Source of the DNA: DATARH01 sp035309005
GTDB lineage: Bacteria > Pseudomonadota > Alphaproteobacteria > ATCC43930 > CGMCC-115725
Assembly (NCBI GenBank): GCA_035309005.1
Contig: DATGFP010000101.1
Location: 1 to 12,179, forward strand
DNA length: 12,179 nucleotides
Direction: 5' to 3'
The position numbers and the translations under genes were made by a program. How positions within the stretch are numbered: the stretch's first letter is position 1; each line of letters begins with the position of its first letter. A model generated the notes under the pieces. It searched no databases and had not been told where the DNA came from. It saw only the letters and a program-made list of their open reading frames with translations. Below are positions 6,955 to 12,179 of this stretch, one piece after another.

Positions 6955-8052
6955 CTAGGCCAGCGCGGCCTCGCGGCCGCTGTCCGAAGCACCCTTGATC
7001 GCATCGACCAGGCGGTGCAATTCGACCGCGGTCGCGAAATCAGGCGGGCGGCTGTCGCCGCCGCCACGGATGGCCTGCGCAAAGAGCCGGTACATCTGGC
7101 CGACATTGGCCGGTTCGCCGGCGGGCGTCCCCGGCGTGGCGAATTGGAAGCGCTGCGGCACCGGCAGCGGCGCCAGCGTGTTGCCGCCCTGGGCGGCGTG
7201 CAGCGAAACCTCGCCCAGCTGCGGCGAATCCTCACCCATCGCAACGAGCGTCCCCTCGCGCCCGTAGATCTCCATGCGGTAGCCGCTGCCGGCGAACGGG
7301 ATCGCCCCGATATGCGCCGAGGCGACGGCGCCGTTTGCCAGCCGGCCGCTGATCAGCACGTTGTCGGGCGAGGTGACGTCGAGCCAAATGTTGCTGCCGG
7401 TGTCGAGCCACTGCTTCGCCTGCGTCGCGACCACAGCGCTGAGCCGGGCGAAATCGCCGGCGACAAAACGCATCGCGTCGATCGTGTGGCCGTTGGCGAT
7501 GGTCAGCGTGTTGGCGCCGAGCTCGGCGTCGCGCTGCCAAATGCGGTTGGAGGGGCGCCTGAGGACGCCCTCGCGCATCAGGCAGACCTGCACCGCCATG
7601 ACCTCGCCGACATAGCCCCCCTGCACCAGCTCCCGCATATACATGACGCTAGGGTTGACGCGGGCCTGCAGCCCGACCGCGGTAACGAGCCCCTTGGCCT
7701 CAGCCAGCGCCGCCAGCTCGACCGCTTCCGCGGTCGTGCGCCCGAGCGGCCATTCGCAGTAGACGTGCTTGCCGGCTTCGAGCGCCGCCTTGGTCGGCGC
7801 GTAGTGCGACGGCACGCGCACCACGACCGCGACCGCGTCGATCTCGGGCGAGGCGATCATCCGGCGATAGTCGTCGAAGGCCAGCCGGGCACCCCAGGTC
7901 TGGCGCGCCGCTTCGGCGCTGTCGGCGCGGGTCGTGCTGACCGCGGTCAATTCGACATCGCCGCTGGCGCGCAGCGCCGGCAGGTGCGAGCGCGCCGACC
8001 AGGTGCCCTTGACGCTGGCGCCGATCAGGCCCAGCCGAAGCTTCTCCGCCAT
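6955..8052 (-). CDS. Gfo/Idh/MocA family oxidoreductase, Gal80-like
   Basis: 365 residues: an N-terminal Rossmann domain (LRLGLIGASVKGTWSARSHL, 5-24) and a C-terminal alpha/beta dehydrogenase-like domain. Family members use NAD(P) to oxidise or reduce sugars, inositols and related compounds. The usual EKP motif is EWP here (Glu100-Trp101-Pro102, in GKHVYCEWPLG), as in yeast Gal80 and its bacterial relatives. The catalytic-type His189/Asp192 pair (NGHTIDAMRFV) is kept, so enzyme activity is plausible, but the missing motif Lys makes a non-standard role possible. The frame is open to 8193, but that start would lie inside the divergent gene; ATG at 8052 has GGGGAGA seven bases upstream and begins directly at the Rossmann strand. 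First gene of a two-gene minus-strand operon with the 2-hydroxyacid dehydrogenase. Confidence 0.88.
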   Translation of the reverse strand: MAEKLRLGLIGASVKGTWSARSHLPALRASGDVELTAVSTTRADSAEAARQTWGARLAFDDYRRMIASPEIDAVAVVVRVPSHYAPTKAALEAGKHVYCEWPLGRTTAEAVELAALAEAKGLVTAVGLQARVNPSVMYMRELVQGGYVGEVMAVQVCLMREGVLRRPSNRIWQRDAELGANTLTIANGHTIDAMRFVAGDFARLSAVVATQAKQWLDTGSNIWLDVTSPDNVLISGRLANGAVASAHIGAIPFAGSGYRMEIYGREGTLVAMGEDSPQLGEVSLHAAQGGNTLAPLPVPQRFQFATPGTPAGEPANVGQMYRLFAQAIRGGGDSRPPDFATAVELHRLVDAIKGASDSGREAALA

Positions 8053-8059
8053 GTCGCTG

Positions 8060-8066
8060 TCTCCCC
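8060..8066 (-). promoter_or_regulatory. ribosome binding site fixing the Gfo/Idh/MocA start
   Basis: On the minus strand this reads GGGGAGA, seven bases before the ATG at 8052. It favours this start over the longer open frame reaching 8193. Confidence 0.7.
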
Positions 8067-8102
8067 GGAACTCGGACAGAGCGGGATCGTGGCCCCTCGA
8101 CG

Positions 8103-8157
8103 CGCGACGCACAAGCCGCGACGCCGATTGCCTAGCCCTTCGCCCGGGTCGTACGAT
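8103..8157 (+). promoter_or_regulatory. divergent intergenic region: candidate promoter and direct repeat
   Basis: The 128-base gap between two divergent operons holds TTGCCT (8128-8133), 18 bases, TACGAT (8152-8157), each with four of six consensus matches and correctly placed for the plus-strand operon. Just upstream is an exact direct repeat CGCGACGC (8103-8110 and 8117-8124) with a 14-base period, a possible regulator site serving both directions. Confidence 0.35.
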
Positions 8158-8180
8158 AGTCAGCCCTCGCGGAGAGAACC

Positions 8181-8699
8181 ATGAGTGAAGCATCGACGGT
8201 CGCGCTGAGCCCGGAGACCGTGCTGGCGCAGATGAAAGCGAACGGCGTCACCGATATCGTGTGGCTGCCCGACAGCGAAACCAACTGGCTCTACCTCCTG
8301 ATGCAGGCCGAGCCGTCGCTGCGCCTCGTCGGGGTCAGCCGCGAGGGGCACGCCTGCTCAATCGCCGCCGGGCTCTACGCCGGCGGCAAGAAGCCCTTAA
8401 TCCTGATCCAGAACACCGGCATGATGGAATCCGGCGATTCGATCCGCGGCTGGCTCTTGGGGCTCAACGTGCCGGTGGTGCTGATGGTCGGCTATCGCGG
8501 CTGGACGCGGCACGGCGTCACCACCGACACCGCCGCTACCTATACCGAGCGCTTCCTGATGGCGTTCGGCCTCGAATATTACCTCGTCGAAAATGACGCC
8601 GACGCGCCGCGCATCACCGCGGCCTTCGAGGAGGCGGCGCGCACCAAGCGCCCGGTCGTCGTGCTGGTCGGCGACGAATATCACGGCTTCAACCGGTGA
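8181..8699 (+). CDS. ThDP-binding protein, PYR-type subunit, sulfopyruvate/phosphonopyruvate decarboxylase-like (alpha)
   Basis: 172 residues, the size of a free-standing alpha subunit such as ComD of sulfopyruvate decarboxylase. This half of a thiamine-diphosphate enzyme holds the PYR domain. The cofactor-activating glutamate is probably Glu55 in VSREGHACSIAAGLYAGGK, aligning with the NEG/REE motif of the family; PLILIQNTGMMES (72-84) and VPVVLMVGYRG (97-107) are also characteristic. The partner PP-domain subunit is encoded about 2.6 kb downstream (11263-11844), and both are needed for an active site. ATG at 8181 is preceded by GGAGAG (8171-8176). The next gene, a methyltransferase, starts 11 bases after the stop. 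Family level is good, but the specific 2-oxo acid (3-sulfopyruvate, phosphonopyruvate or another) is unknown, and no aepX or comA-C type gene is present here. Confidence 0.82.
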   Translation: MSEASTVALSPETVLAQMKANGVTDIVWLPDSETNWLYLLMQAEPSLRLVGVSREGHACSIAAGLYAGGKKPLILIQNTGMMESGDSIRGWLLGLNVPVVLMVGYRGWTRHGVTTDTAATYTERFLMAFGLEYYLVENDADAPRITAAFEEAARTKRPVVVLVGDEYHGFNR

Positions 8700-8703
8700 G
8701 GGG
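8695..8703 (+). promoter_or_regulatory. ribosome binding site deciding the methyltransferase start
   Basis: GGTGAGGGG spans the stop codon of the upstream gene and lies seven bases before ATG 8711. It makes 8711 the better start than the in-frame GTG at 8696. Confidence 0.6.
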
Positions 8704-8710
8704 CGCCGCG

Positions 8711-9481
8711 ATGAGCGACAACAGCGAACTGATCCGCGACCAGTTCACCCGCCAGGCGGTGCCGTTCAGCACCGCCGCGCCGATCGCCAACGAGGAAGCG
8801 CTGCGGCTGATCGTCGAGGCCGCCGAGGCGGGCCCGGACGACCGGGTGCTCGACGTCGCGTGCGGCGGCGGCATCGTGGTGTGCGCTTTCGCACCGCACG
8901 TCAGCCACGCGACCGGCATCGACATGACGCCGGCGATGCTCCAGCGGGCCCGCGCGCTGGCCGCCGAGAAAGGCATCGCCAACGTCAGCTGGCGCGAGGG
9001 CGACGTGACGCGCCTGCCCTACCCGGACGGCGCCTTCACGATCGTCGTGACGCGCTTTGCGGTGCACCACTTCCCCGACCCGCCGGCGGTGATGCGCGAG
9101 ATGGTGCGGGTGTGCGCGCCGGGCGGCCGCATCGTCGTCGTCGACACCTGCGCCTCGCCCGACCGCGCGAAGGCCGCCGAGTTCAACCGATTGGAAAAGC
9201 TGCGCGACCCGTCACACGCGCGCTGCCTGGCGCTCACCGAATTGCAGGGCCTCTTCCGCGCCGCCGGCCTCGGCGAGCCGCGGACAAGCTTTACCGAGCT
9301 GCGCGACACGGTGACGAACCTCCTGGCGCGCTCGTTCCCCAACCCCGGCGACGACCGGAAGATCACCGACCTCTTCGCCGCCTCGCTCGCCGACGACCGC
9401 CTCGGCATCCCGGTCAAGCGCTCCGGCGAAGCGATCGAATACGCCTACCCGGTCGCGATCCTCGCCGCCGCCCGGCCCTGA
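8711..9481 (+). CDS. class I SAM-dependent methyltransferase (UbiE/methyltransferase-11 type)
   Basis: 256 residues. SAM-binding motif I is VLDVACGGGIVVCAFA (46-61), the acidic end of strand beta-2 is in ATGIDMTPAML, motif II lies around REGDVTRLPYPDGAF, and VTRFAVHHFPDPPAVMREM followed by CAPGGRIVVVD is the typical post-motif region of UbiE/Coq5-like enzymes. Such enzymes methylate small molecules at C, O, N or S; the substrate here is unknown. The start is set at ATG 8711; the GTG at 8696, which overlaps the previous stop, would add MRGAA. It follows the ThDP alpha subunit closely and is probably co-transcribed with it. A role in the cluster's pathway is inferred from position only. Confidence 0.85.
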   Translation: MSDNSELIRDQFTRQAVPFSTAAPIANEEALRLIVEAAEAGPDDRVLDVACGGGIVVCAFAPHVSHATGIDMTPAMLQRARALAAEKGIANVSWREGDVTRLPYPDGAFTIVVTRFAVHHFPDPPAVMREMVRVCAPGGRIVVVDTCASPDRAKAAEFNRLEKLRDPSHARCLALTELQGLFRAAGLGEPRTSFTELRDTVTNLLARSFPNPGDDRKITDLFAASLADDRLGIPVKRSGEAIEYAYPVAILAAARP

Positions 9482-9499
9482 CGGCATTTGGCGGCCGCG

Positions 9500-9727
9500 A
9501 TGGGATTCGCTCGGATCACCGCAGACCCGGACCAGATGGGGGGAGTGCCTTGCATTCGCGGGCTTCGCATCCCTGTGGCGACCGTTGTCGGGATGGTCGC
9601 CGACGGGATGCGCGACGCCGAGATCCTTGCAGCCTACCCAGATCTCGAACGTGAGGATATCGCCGAAGCCTTGCGCTATGCGGCCGCTGCAGTTCGCGAA
9701 CGCATGTTGCCGCTCACCATGCCGTGA
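9500..9727 (+). CDS. DUF433 antitoxin-like protein
   Basis: 75 residues, nearly all one DUF433 domain: GGVPCIRGLRIPVATVV (14-30), then GMRDAEILAAYPDLEREDI and EALRYAAAAV. DUF433 proteins have a small winged-helix-like fold and commonly sit directly before a DUF5615 PIN-like gene as the antitoxin and autorepressor of a VapBC-type module. A TTG at 9488 is an alternative start, but ATG 9500 places the usual RITADP segment at the N-terminus. Neither start has a strong Shine-Dalgarno. It overlaps the next gene by four bases (GTGA). The pair is less GC-rich than its neighbours, which fits acquisition by transfer. Confidence 0.85.
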   Translation: MGFARITADPDQMGGVPCIRGLRIPVATVVGMVADGMRDAEILAAYPDLEREDIAEALRYAAAAVRERMLPLTMP

Positions 9728-10098
9728 ATTTTTTGGTCGATAACGCGCTTTCGCCGATTGTCGCGGAAAGATTGCGCCAAGCGGGTCACAACGCGGCACA
9801 CGTGCGTGATTACGGCATGCAGGCGGCGTCCGATGAAGAGATTTTTGAACGCGCTCGTGCGGAAAATCGCGTGATTGTATCGGCGGATACCGATTTCGGC
9901 ACTCTGCTGGCGCTGCCACAAGCGCACCAGCCGTCGGTGGTTCTCTTCCGGCAACAACGCGACAGGCTGCCCGAGCGGCAGGCGGCACTGCTGCTCGCCA
10001 ATCTGGCGGCGGTTGAAGGCGCGTTGCAGCGCGGGTCCGTCGTCGTACTGGAGGACACACGCATCCGAGTCCGGGGCTTGCCGATCGGCGGACCCTGA
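9724..10098 (+). CDS. DUF5615 PIN-like toxin
   Basis: 124 residues. The PIN-like nuclease pattern is visible: MNFLVDNALSP with Asp6, acidic DEEIFERA (37-44), and VIVSADTDFGTLLAL with Asp55 and Asp57, followed by PSVVLFRQQR. These residues would bind the metal ion for RNA cleavage, by analogy with VapC. It starts at GTG 9724, overlapping the antitoxin stop. Codons such as ATT, TTT, AGA and TTG are more frequent here than in adjoining genes. The pair lies between the methyltransferase and the flavin monooxygenase, interrupting an otherwise metabolic gene row. Toxicity is inferred from the family and not evident from the sequence alone. Confidence 0.85.
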   Translation: MNFLVDNALSPIVAERLRQAGHNAAHVRDYGMQAASDEEIFERARAENRVIVSADTDFGTLLALPQAHQPSVVLFRQQRDRLPERQAALLLANLAAVEGALQRGSVVVLEDTRIRVRGLPIGGP

Positions 10099-10120
10099 TC
10101 CCGGCGAGTGGCCCGATGCC

Positions 10121-10149
10121 TCGACCCGGCGCGATCCGGCGAATATATT
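10121..10149 (+). promoter_or_regulatory. candidate promoter of the flavin monooxygenase operon
   Basis: TCGACC (10121-10126) is separated by 17 bases from TATATT (10144-10149, five of six -10 matches), an AT-rich island in a GC-rich gap of 120 bases. It would give a leader of about 60 bases before ATG 10219. If active, the last three genes do not depend on transcription through the toxin-antitoxin pair. Confidence 0.4.
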
Positions 10150-10218
10150 GACGCAGACATTTGCCCCGGATTGGCGGCGTCGCGCCCTAACCGGCTTTGC
10201 TGATTATGGAGTAGACCC

Positions 10219-11241
10219 ATGAAATTCGGATTGTTTGGCGGGGCGCGGGCGCGCGGCGGGCCGGCCGGCGACAGCGAGGGCTACCACGACTTCATCAAAT
10301 ACGTCGTGGCGGCCGAGGAACTCGGGTTTTCCAGCGTCTTTCTGGTCGAGCACCATTTCACCGGGTTCGGTCAGGTGTCGGCCTCGCTCAATCTCCTGTC
10401 CTACCTCGCGGCGCGGACCGAAAAAATCCGCCTCGGCACCGCGGTCGTCGTGCTGCCGTGGCACAACCCGGCGCTGGTCGCCGAAGAGGCGGCAACGCTC
10501 GACCTGCTGTCCAATGGGCGGCTCGATTTCGGCGTCGGCAAGGGCTATCGCCCCTATGAATTCTCTGGCTTTTGCGTGCCGCAGGACGAGGCGAGCGCGC
10601 GGTTCGACGAGGCGATCGCGGTGATCCGCAAGGCGTGGACTACCAAGGGCCGGTTTTCCCATAGCGGCCGCTGGTGGCACTACGACAACATCGTTGTCGA
10701 GCCGGCGCCGATCCAGCAGCCGCACCCGCCCTTGTGGATGGGCGCCGGCAGCCCCGATTCGATCCGCCGCGCGGCGCGCGAGGGCTATAATCTGCTGCTC
10801 GACCAGATCGCCCCGATCGACGTCATCATCGACCGGGTGCGGGTTTTCCGCGAGGAATGCAAGGCGGCGGGCCGGGCCTACGACCCGATGATGGTCGGGG
10901 TGACTCGCGGTTTGCAGATCGTGCACAACGAGGAGGAGCGCAAGCGCGCCATTCTCACCCGCCGCGAGGTCCTGAAAAACATCGGCGACCTGGCGCGCGG
11001 CCCGGGCGCCGAGCGCTACCACAACATCAAGGACGACCCCGATACGTTCGAGCTCGACGACGCGCCGCTGCTCGGAACGCCGGAGGAGATCATCGCGCGG
11101 CTGAAGCGATTGGAGGCCGGCGGGATCGAGAACATCCTCTTCGCCGCGCCCGGCGCCTCGGTCGCCGGCTTGCGCACCTTCGCCGAAGAAATCATGCCGG
11201 CCTTCGACGCCAAAAGCTCGATGGCCTTCGCGCAGGTGTGA
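10219..11241 (+). CDS. LLM-class (bacterial luciferase-like) flavin-dependent oxidoreductase
   Basis: 340 residues forming one TIM-barrel domain of the luciferase-like monooxygenase family. Characteristic segments are MKFGLFGGAR at the N-terminus, VFLVEHHFTGFG (40-51), IRLGTAVVVLPWHNP (70-84), LDLLSNGRLDFGVGKGY (94-110) and PPLWMGAGSPDS near 172-183. Members use reduced FMN (or F420) to oxygenate or reduce substrates, including alkanesulfonates, long-chain aldehydes and nitrilotriacetate-like compounds. The start ATG follows GGAG at 10208-10211. It lies 21 bases before the ThDP beta subunit, so the two are probably co-transcribed. An SsuD-like sulfonate role would fit a sulfopyruvate-type decarboxylase, but nothing in the sequence proves the substrate, and no flavin reductase partner is in the window. 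Confidence 0.9.
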   Translation: MKFGLFGGARARGGPAGDSEGYHDFIKYVVAAEELGFSSVFLVEHHFTGFGQVSASLNLLSYLAARTEKIRLGTAVVVLPWHNPALVAEEAATLDLLSNGRLDFGVGKGYRPYEFSGFCVPQDEASARFDEAIAVIRKAWTTKGRFSHSGRWWHYDNIVVEPAPIQQPHPPLWMGAGSPDSIRRAAREGYNLLLDQIAPIDVIIDRVRVFREECKAAGRAYDPMMVGVTRGLQIVHNEEERKRAILTRREVLKNIGDLARGPGAERYHNIKDDPDTFELDDAPLLGTPEEIIARLKRLEAGGIENILFAAPGASVAGLRTFAEEIMPAFDAKSSMAFAQV

Positions 11242-11246
11242 AACAC

Positions 11247-11255
11247 AAGGGAGGA
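11247..11255 (+). promoter_or_regulatory. ribosome binding site deciding the ThDP beta-subunit start
   Basis: AAGGGAGGA lies seven bases before ATG 11263. It favours that start over the in-frame TTG at 11257, which would be almost in contact with it. Confidence 0.7.
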
Positions 11256-11262
11256 ATTGGCG

Positions 11263-11844
11263 ATGATGCGCATTGTCGAAGCGCTCGAAGCCTTTCGCCC
11301 GCACCGCGGCGACGCGATCGTGGTGCCCGGGCGGGGCGGCCGCTACTGGACCGGTCTCACCGACAAGGAGAGCCTCGACGCGCCGATGGGCGACCCGGCG
11401 ATGGGCGGGCACGCCGGTTTCGGCCTCGGCCTCGCGCTGGCGCGGCCCGAGCGCAAGGTGGTGCTGTTCGACAGCGAGGGCGACATCCTGATGAGCCTCG
11501 GCATGCTGGCGACGATCGCCGAGCAGGCGCCGGCTAATTTCTACCACTTCCTCTTGGATAACGAAGTTTACGCGACGACCGGCGGCCAGCCGGTGCCGAA
11601 CGCCAAGATCGTCGCCTACGACAAGCTGGCGCTCGCCGCCGGCTACCCGCGCGCGCATGCCTTCGAGGAGGTCGGCGACCTCGCGCGCGAATTGCCGGCG
11701 ATCCTCGGGCGCCCCGGCCCGGTCTTCGTCTGGCTCAAGGTCTACCCCGAAATCGAGAACCAGCCGATCGGCCAACGGCGGCGTTGGCAGACCCGCTCGC
11801 GCGACCAGGTGCTCGCCGATCTGCGCGGCGCGCTCGGCGGCTGA
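11263..11844 (+). CDS. ThDP-binding protein, PP-type subunit, sulfopyruvate decarboxylase-like (beta)
   Basis: 193 residues, the size of ComE-type beta subunits. Landmarks are APMGDPAMGGHAGFGLGLAL (40-59), the ThDP/Mg2+ motif region VVLFDSEGDILMSLG (66-80), ILMSLGMLATIAEQAP and FLLDNEVYATTGGQPVPN (96-113). In the classical motif GDG-x26-N, the first part is Ser71-Glu72-Gly73 here, so the metal-binding Asp is replaced by Glu, while Asn100 is retained at the right distance. It should pair with the PYR-type subunit at 8181-8699 to decarboxylate a 2-oxo acid. It follows the flavin monooxygenase by 21 bases and precedes the GMC oxidoreductase by three, so these form a tight operon. Whether the altered motif still binds Mg2+ is uncertain. 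Confidence 0.83.
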   Translation: MMRIVEALEAFRPHRGDAIVVPGRGGRYWTGLTDKESLDAPMGDPAMGGHAGFGLGLALARPERKVVLFDSEGDILMSLGMLATIAEQAPANFYHFLLDNEVYATTGGQPVPNAKIVAYDKLALAAGYPRAHAFEEVGDLARELPAILGRPGPVFVWLKVYPEIENQPIGQRRRWQTRSRDQVLADLRGALGG

Positions 11845-11847
11845 GCG

Positions 11848-12179
11848 ATGAACGCAAATGCGCCGGTCGACGCCGGCACCTTCGATTACATCGTGACGGG
11901 CGCCGGCTCGGCCGGCTGCTGCATGGCGGCGCGCCTCAGCGAAAACGGCCGCCACCGGGTGCTGCTGCTCGAAGCCGGCCCCGACGACCGCTACTGGTGG
12001 ATCCACGTGCCGATCGGCTACAGCCGGCTCTTCGCCAACCCGCGGATCAACTGGATGTTCGAGAGCGAGCCCGAGCCCGAACTCGAAGGCCGCTCGATGT
12101 ACCAGCCGCGCGGCAAGGTGCTGGGCGGCACCAGCTCGATCAACGGCATGGTCTACATGCGCGGCAACCCGGCCGACTA
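11848..12179 (+). CDS. GMC-family FAD oxidoreductase, N-terminal part (3' truncated)
   Basis: 110 codons are present before the window ends; the family is usually about 530-560 residues. The N-terminus contains the FAD-binding loop FDYIVTGAGSAGCCMAARL (12-30), LLLEAGPDD (39-47) and GMC signature 1, PRGKVLGGTSSINGMVYMRG (87-106). Members oxidise alcohols to aldehydes or ketones (choline dehydrogenase, AlkJ-type alcohol dehydrogenase, and others). The TGA of the ThDP beta gene is only three bases upstream, so translation is probably coupled. No secretion signal is seen, suggesting a cytoplasmic or membrane-associated dehydrogenase. The substrate is unknown. Confidence 0.9.
   Translation, partial: MNANAPVDAGTFDYIVTGAGSAGCCMAARLSENGRHRVLLLEAGPDDRYWWIHVPIGYSRLFANPRINWMFESEPEPELEGRSMYQPRGKVLGGTSSINGMVYMRGNPAD

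Noticed and set aside
6946..8184. Plus-strand 412-codon frame opposite the Gfo/Idh/MocA gene
   Set aside because: Arg/Ala/Gly-rich shadow of a well-supported gene on the other strand.
8053..8193. N-terminal extension of the Gfo/Idh/MocA protein to 8193
   Set aside because: It would overlap the start of the divergent ThDP gene, adds Arg/Ser-rich sequence unlike the family, and a better ribosome binding site precedes 8052.
8181..11844. ThDP pair as acetolactate synthase or benzoylformate decarboxylase
   Set aside because: Each subunit holds only one ThDP half-domain of about 170-190 residues and there is no central FAD/DHS-like domain, which fits sulfopyruvate-type alpha/beta enzymes instead.
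10204..12006. Long open frame on the minus strand (600 codons) opposite the LLM, ThDP beta and GMC genes
   Set aside because: It lies antisense to three genes with clear conserved motifs, has Arg/Asp/Val-rich low-information content and no domain. Long antisense frames are expected in GC-rich DNA.

Overview
The window is about 12.2 kb of GC-rich DNA from a free-living bacterium. It is most likely an alphaproteobacterium, and Rhodospirillales-like is a guess. This rests on a COQ9-family ubiquinone protein near rpsU, strong GC bias at third codon positions, and an overall gene repertoire typical of high-GC alphaproteobacteria. No RNA genes, CRISPR arrays or intact insertion sequences were seen.

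Left part (1-2240), housekeeping: the C-terminal half of purK (purine synthesis) runs convergently into a minus-strand pair, def (peptide deformylase) and a COQ9-family gene, which overlap by four bases. rpsU (ribosomal protein S21) is transcribed divergently from def and ends in a compound stem-loop.

Spacer (2191-2810): about 620 bases with no intact gene. It holds the rpsU stem-loop, a short minus-strand reading-frame remnant matching the C-terminal catalytic box of a tyrosine recombinase, several hairpins, and an AT-rich leader in front of a very large gene.

Centre (2811-5960): one 1049-residue repeat protein. It has a VCBS/adhesin-type N-terminal half, an Asn-Gly low-complexity tract, and 14 tandem HAF-type repeats of about 44 residues. 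It has no classical signal peptide and looks like a surface or type I-secreted protein.

Right part (5993-12179): two divergent gene groups form what looks like a catabolic cluster. On the minus strand, a Gfo/Idh/MocA oxidoreductase (Gal80-like EWP motif) is followed by a GhrA-type 2-hydroxyacid dehydrogenase. On the plus strand lie the PYR-type subunit of a thiamine-diphosphate (ThDP) enzyme related to sulfopyruvate/phosphonopyruvate decarboxylase, a SAM methyltransferase, a DUF433/DUF5615 toxin-antitoxin pair, a luciferase-like flavin monooxygenase, the PP-type ThDP subunit, and the start of a GMC oxidoreductase that runs off the window. The two halves of the ThDP enzyme are separated by about 2.6 kb, and the intervening toxin-antitoxin pair is visibly less GC-rich. 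The genes suggest oxidation, decarboxylation and reduction of a 2-oxo or 2-hydroxy acid, possibly a sulfonate or phosphonate. The substrate cannot be read from the sequence.
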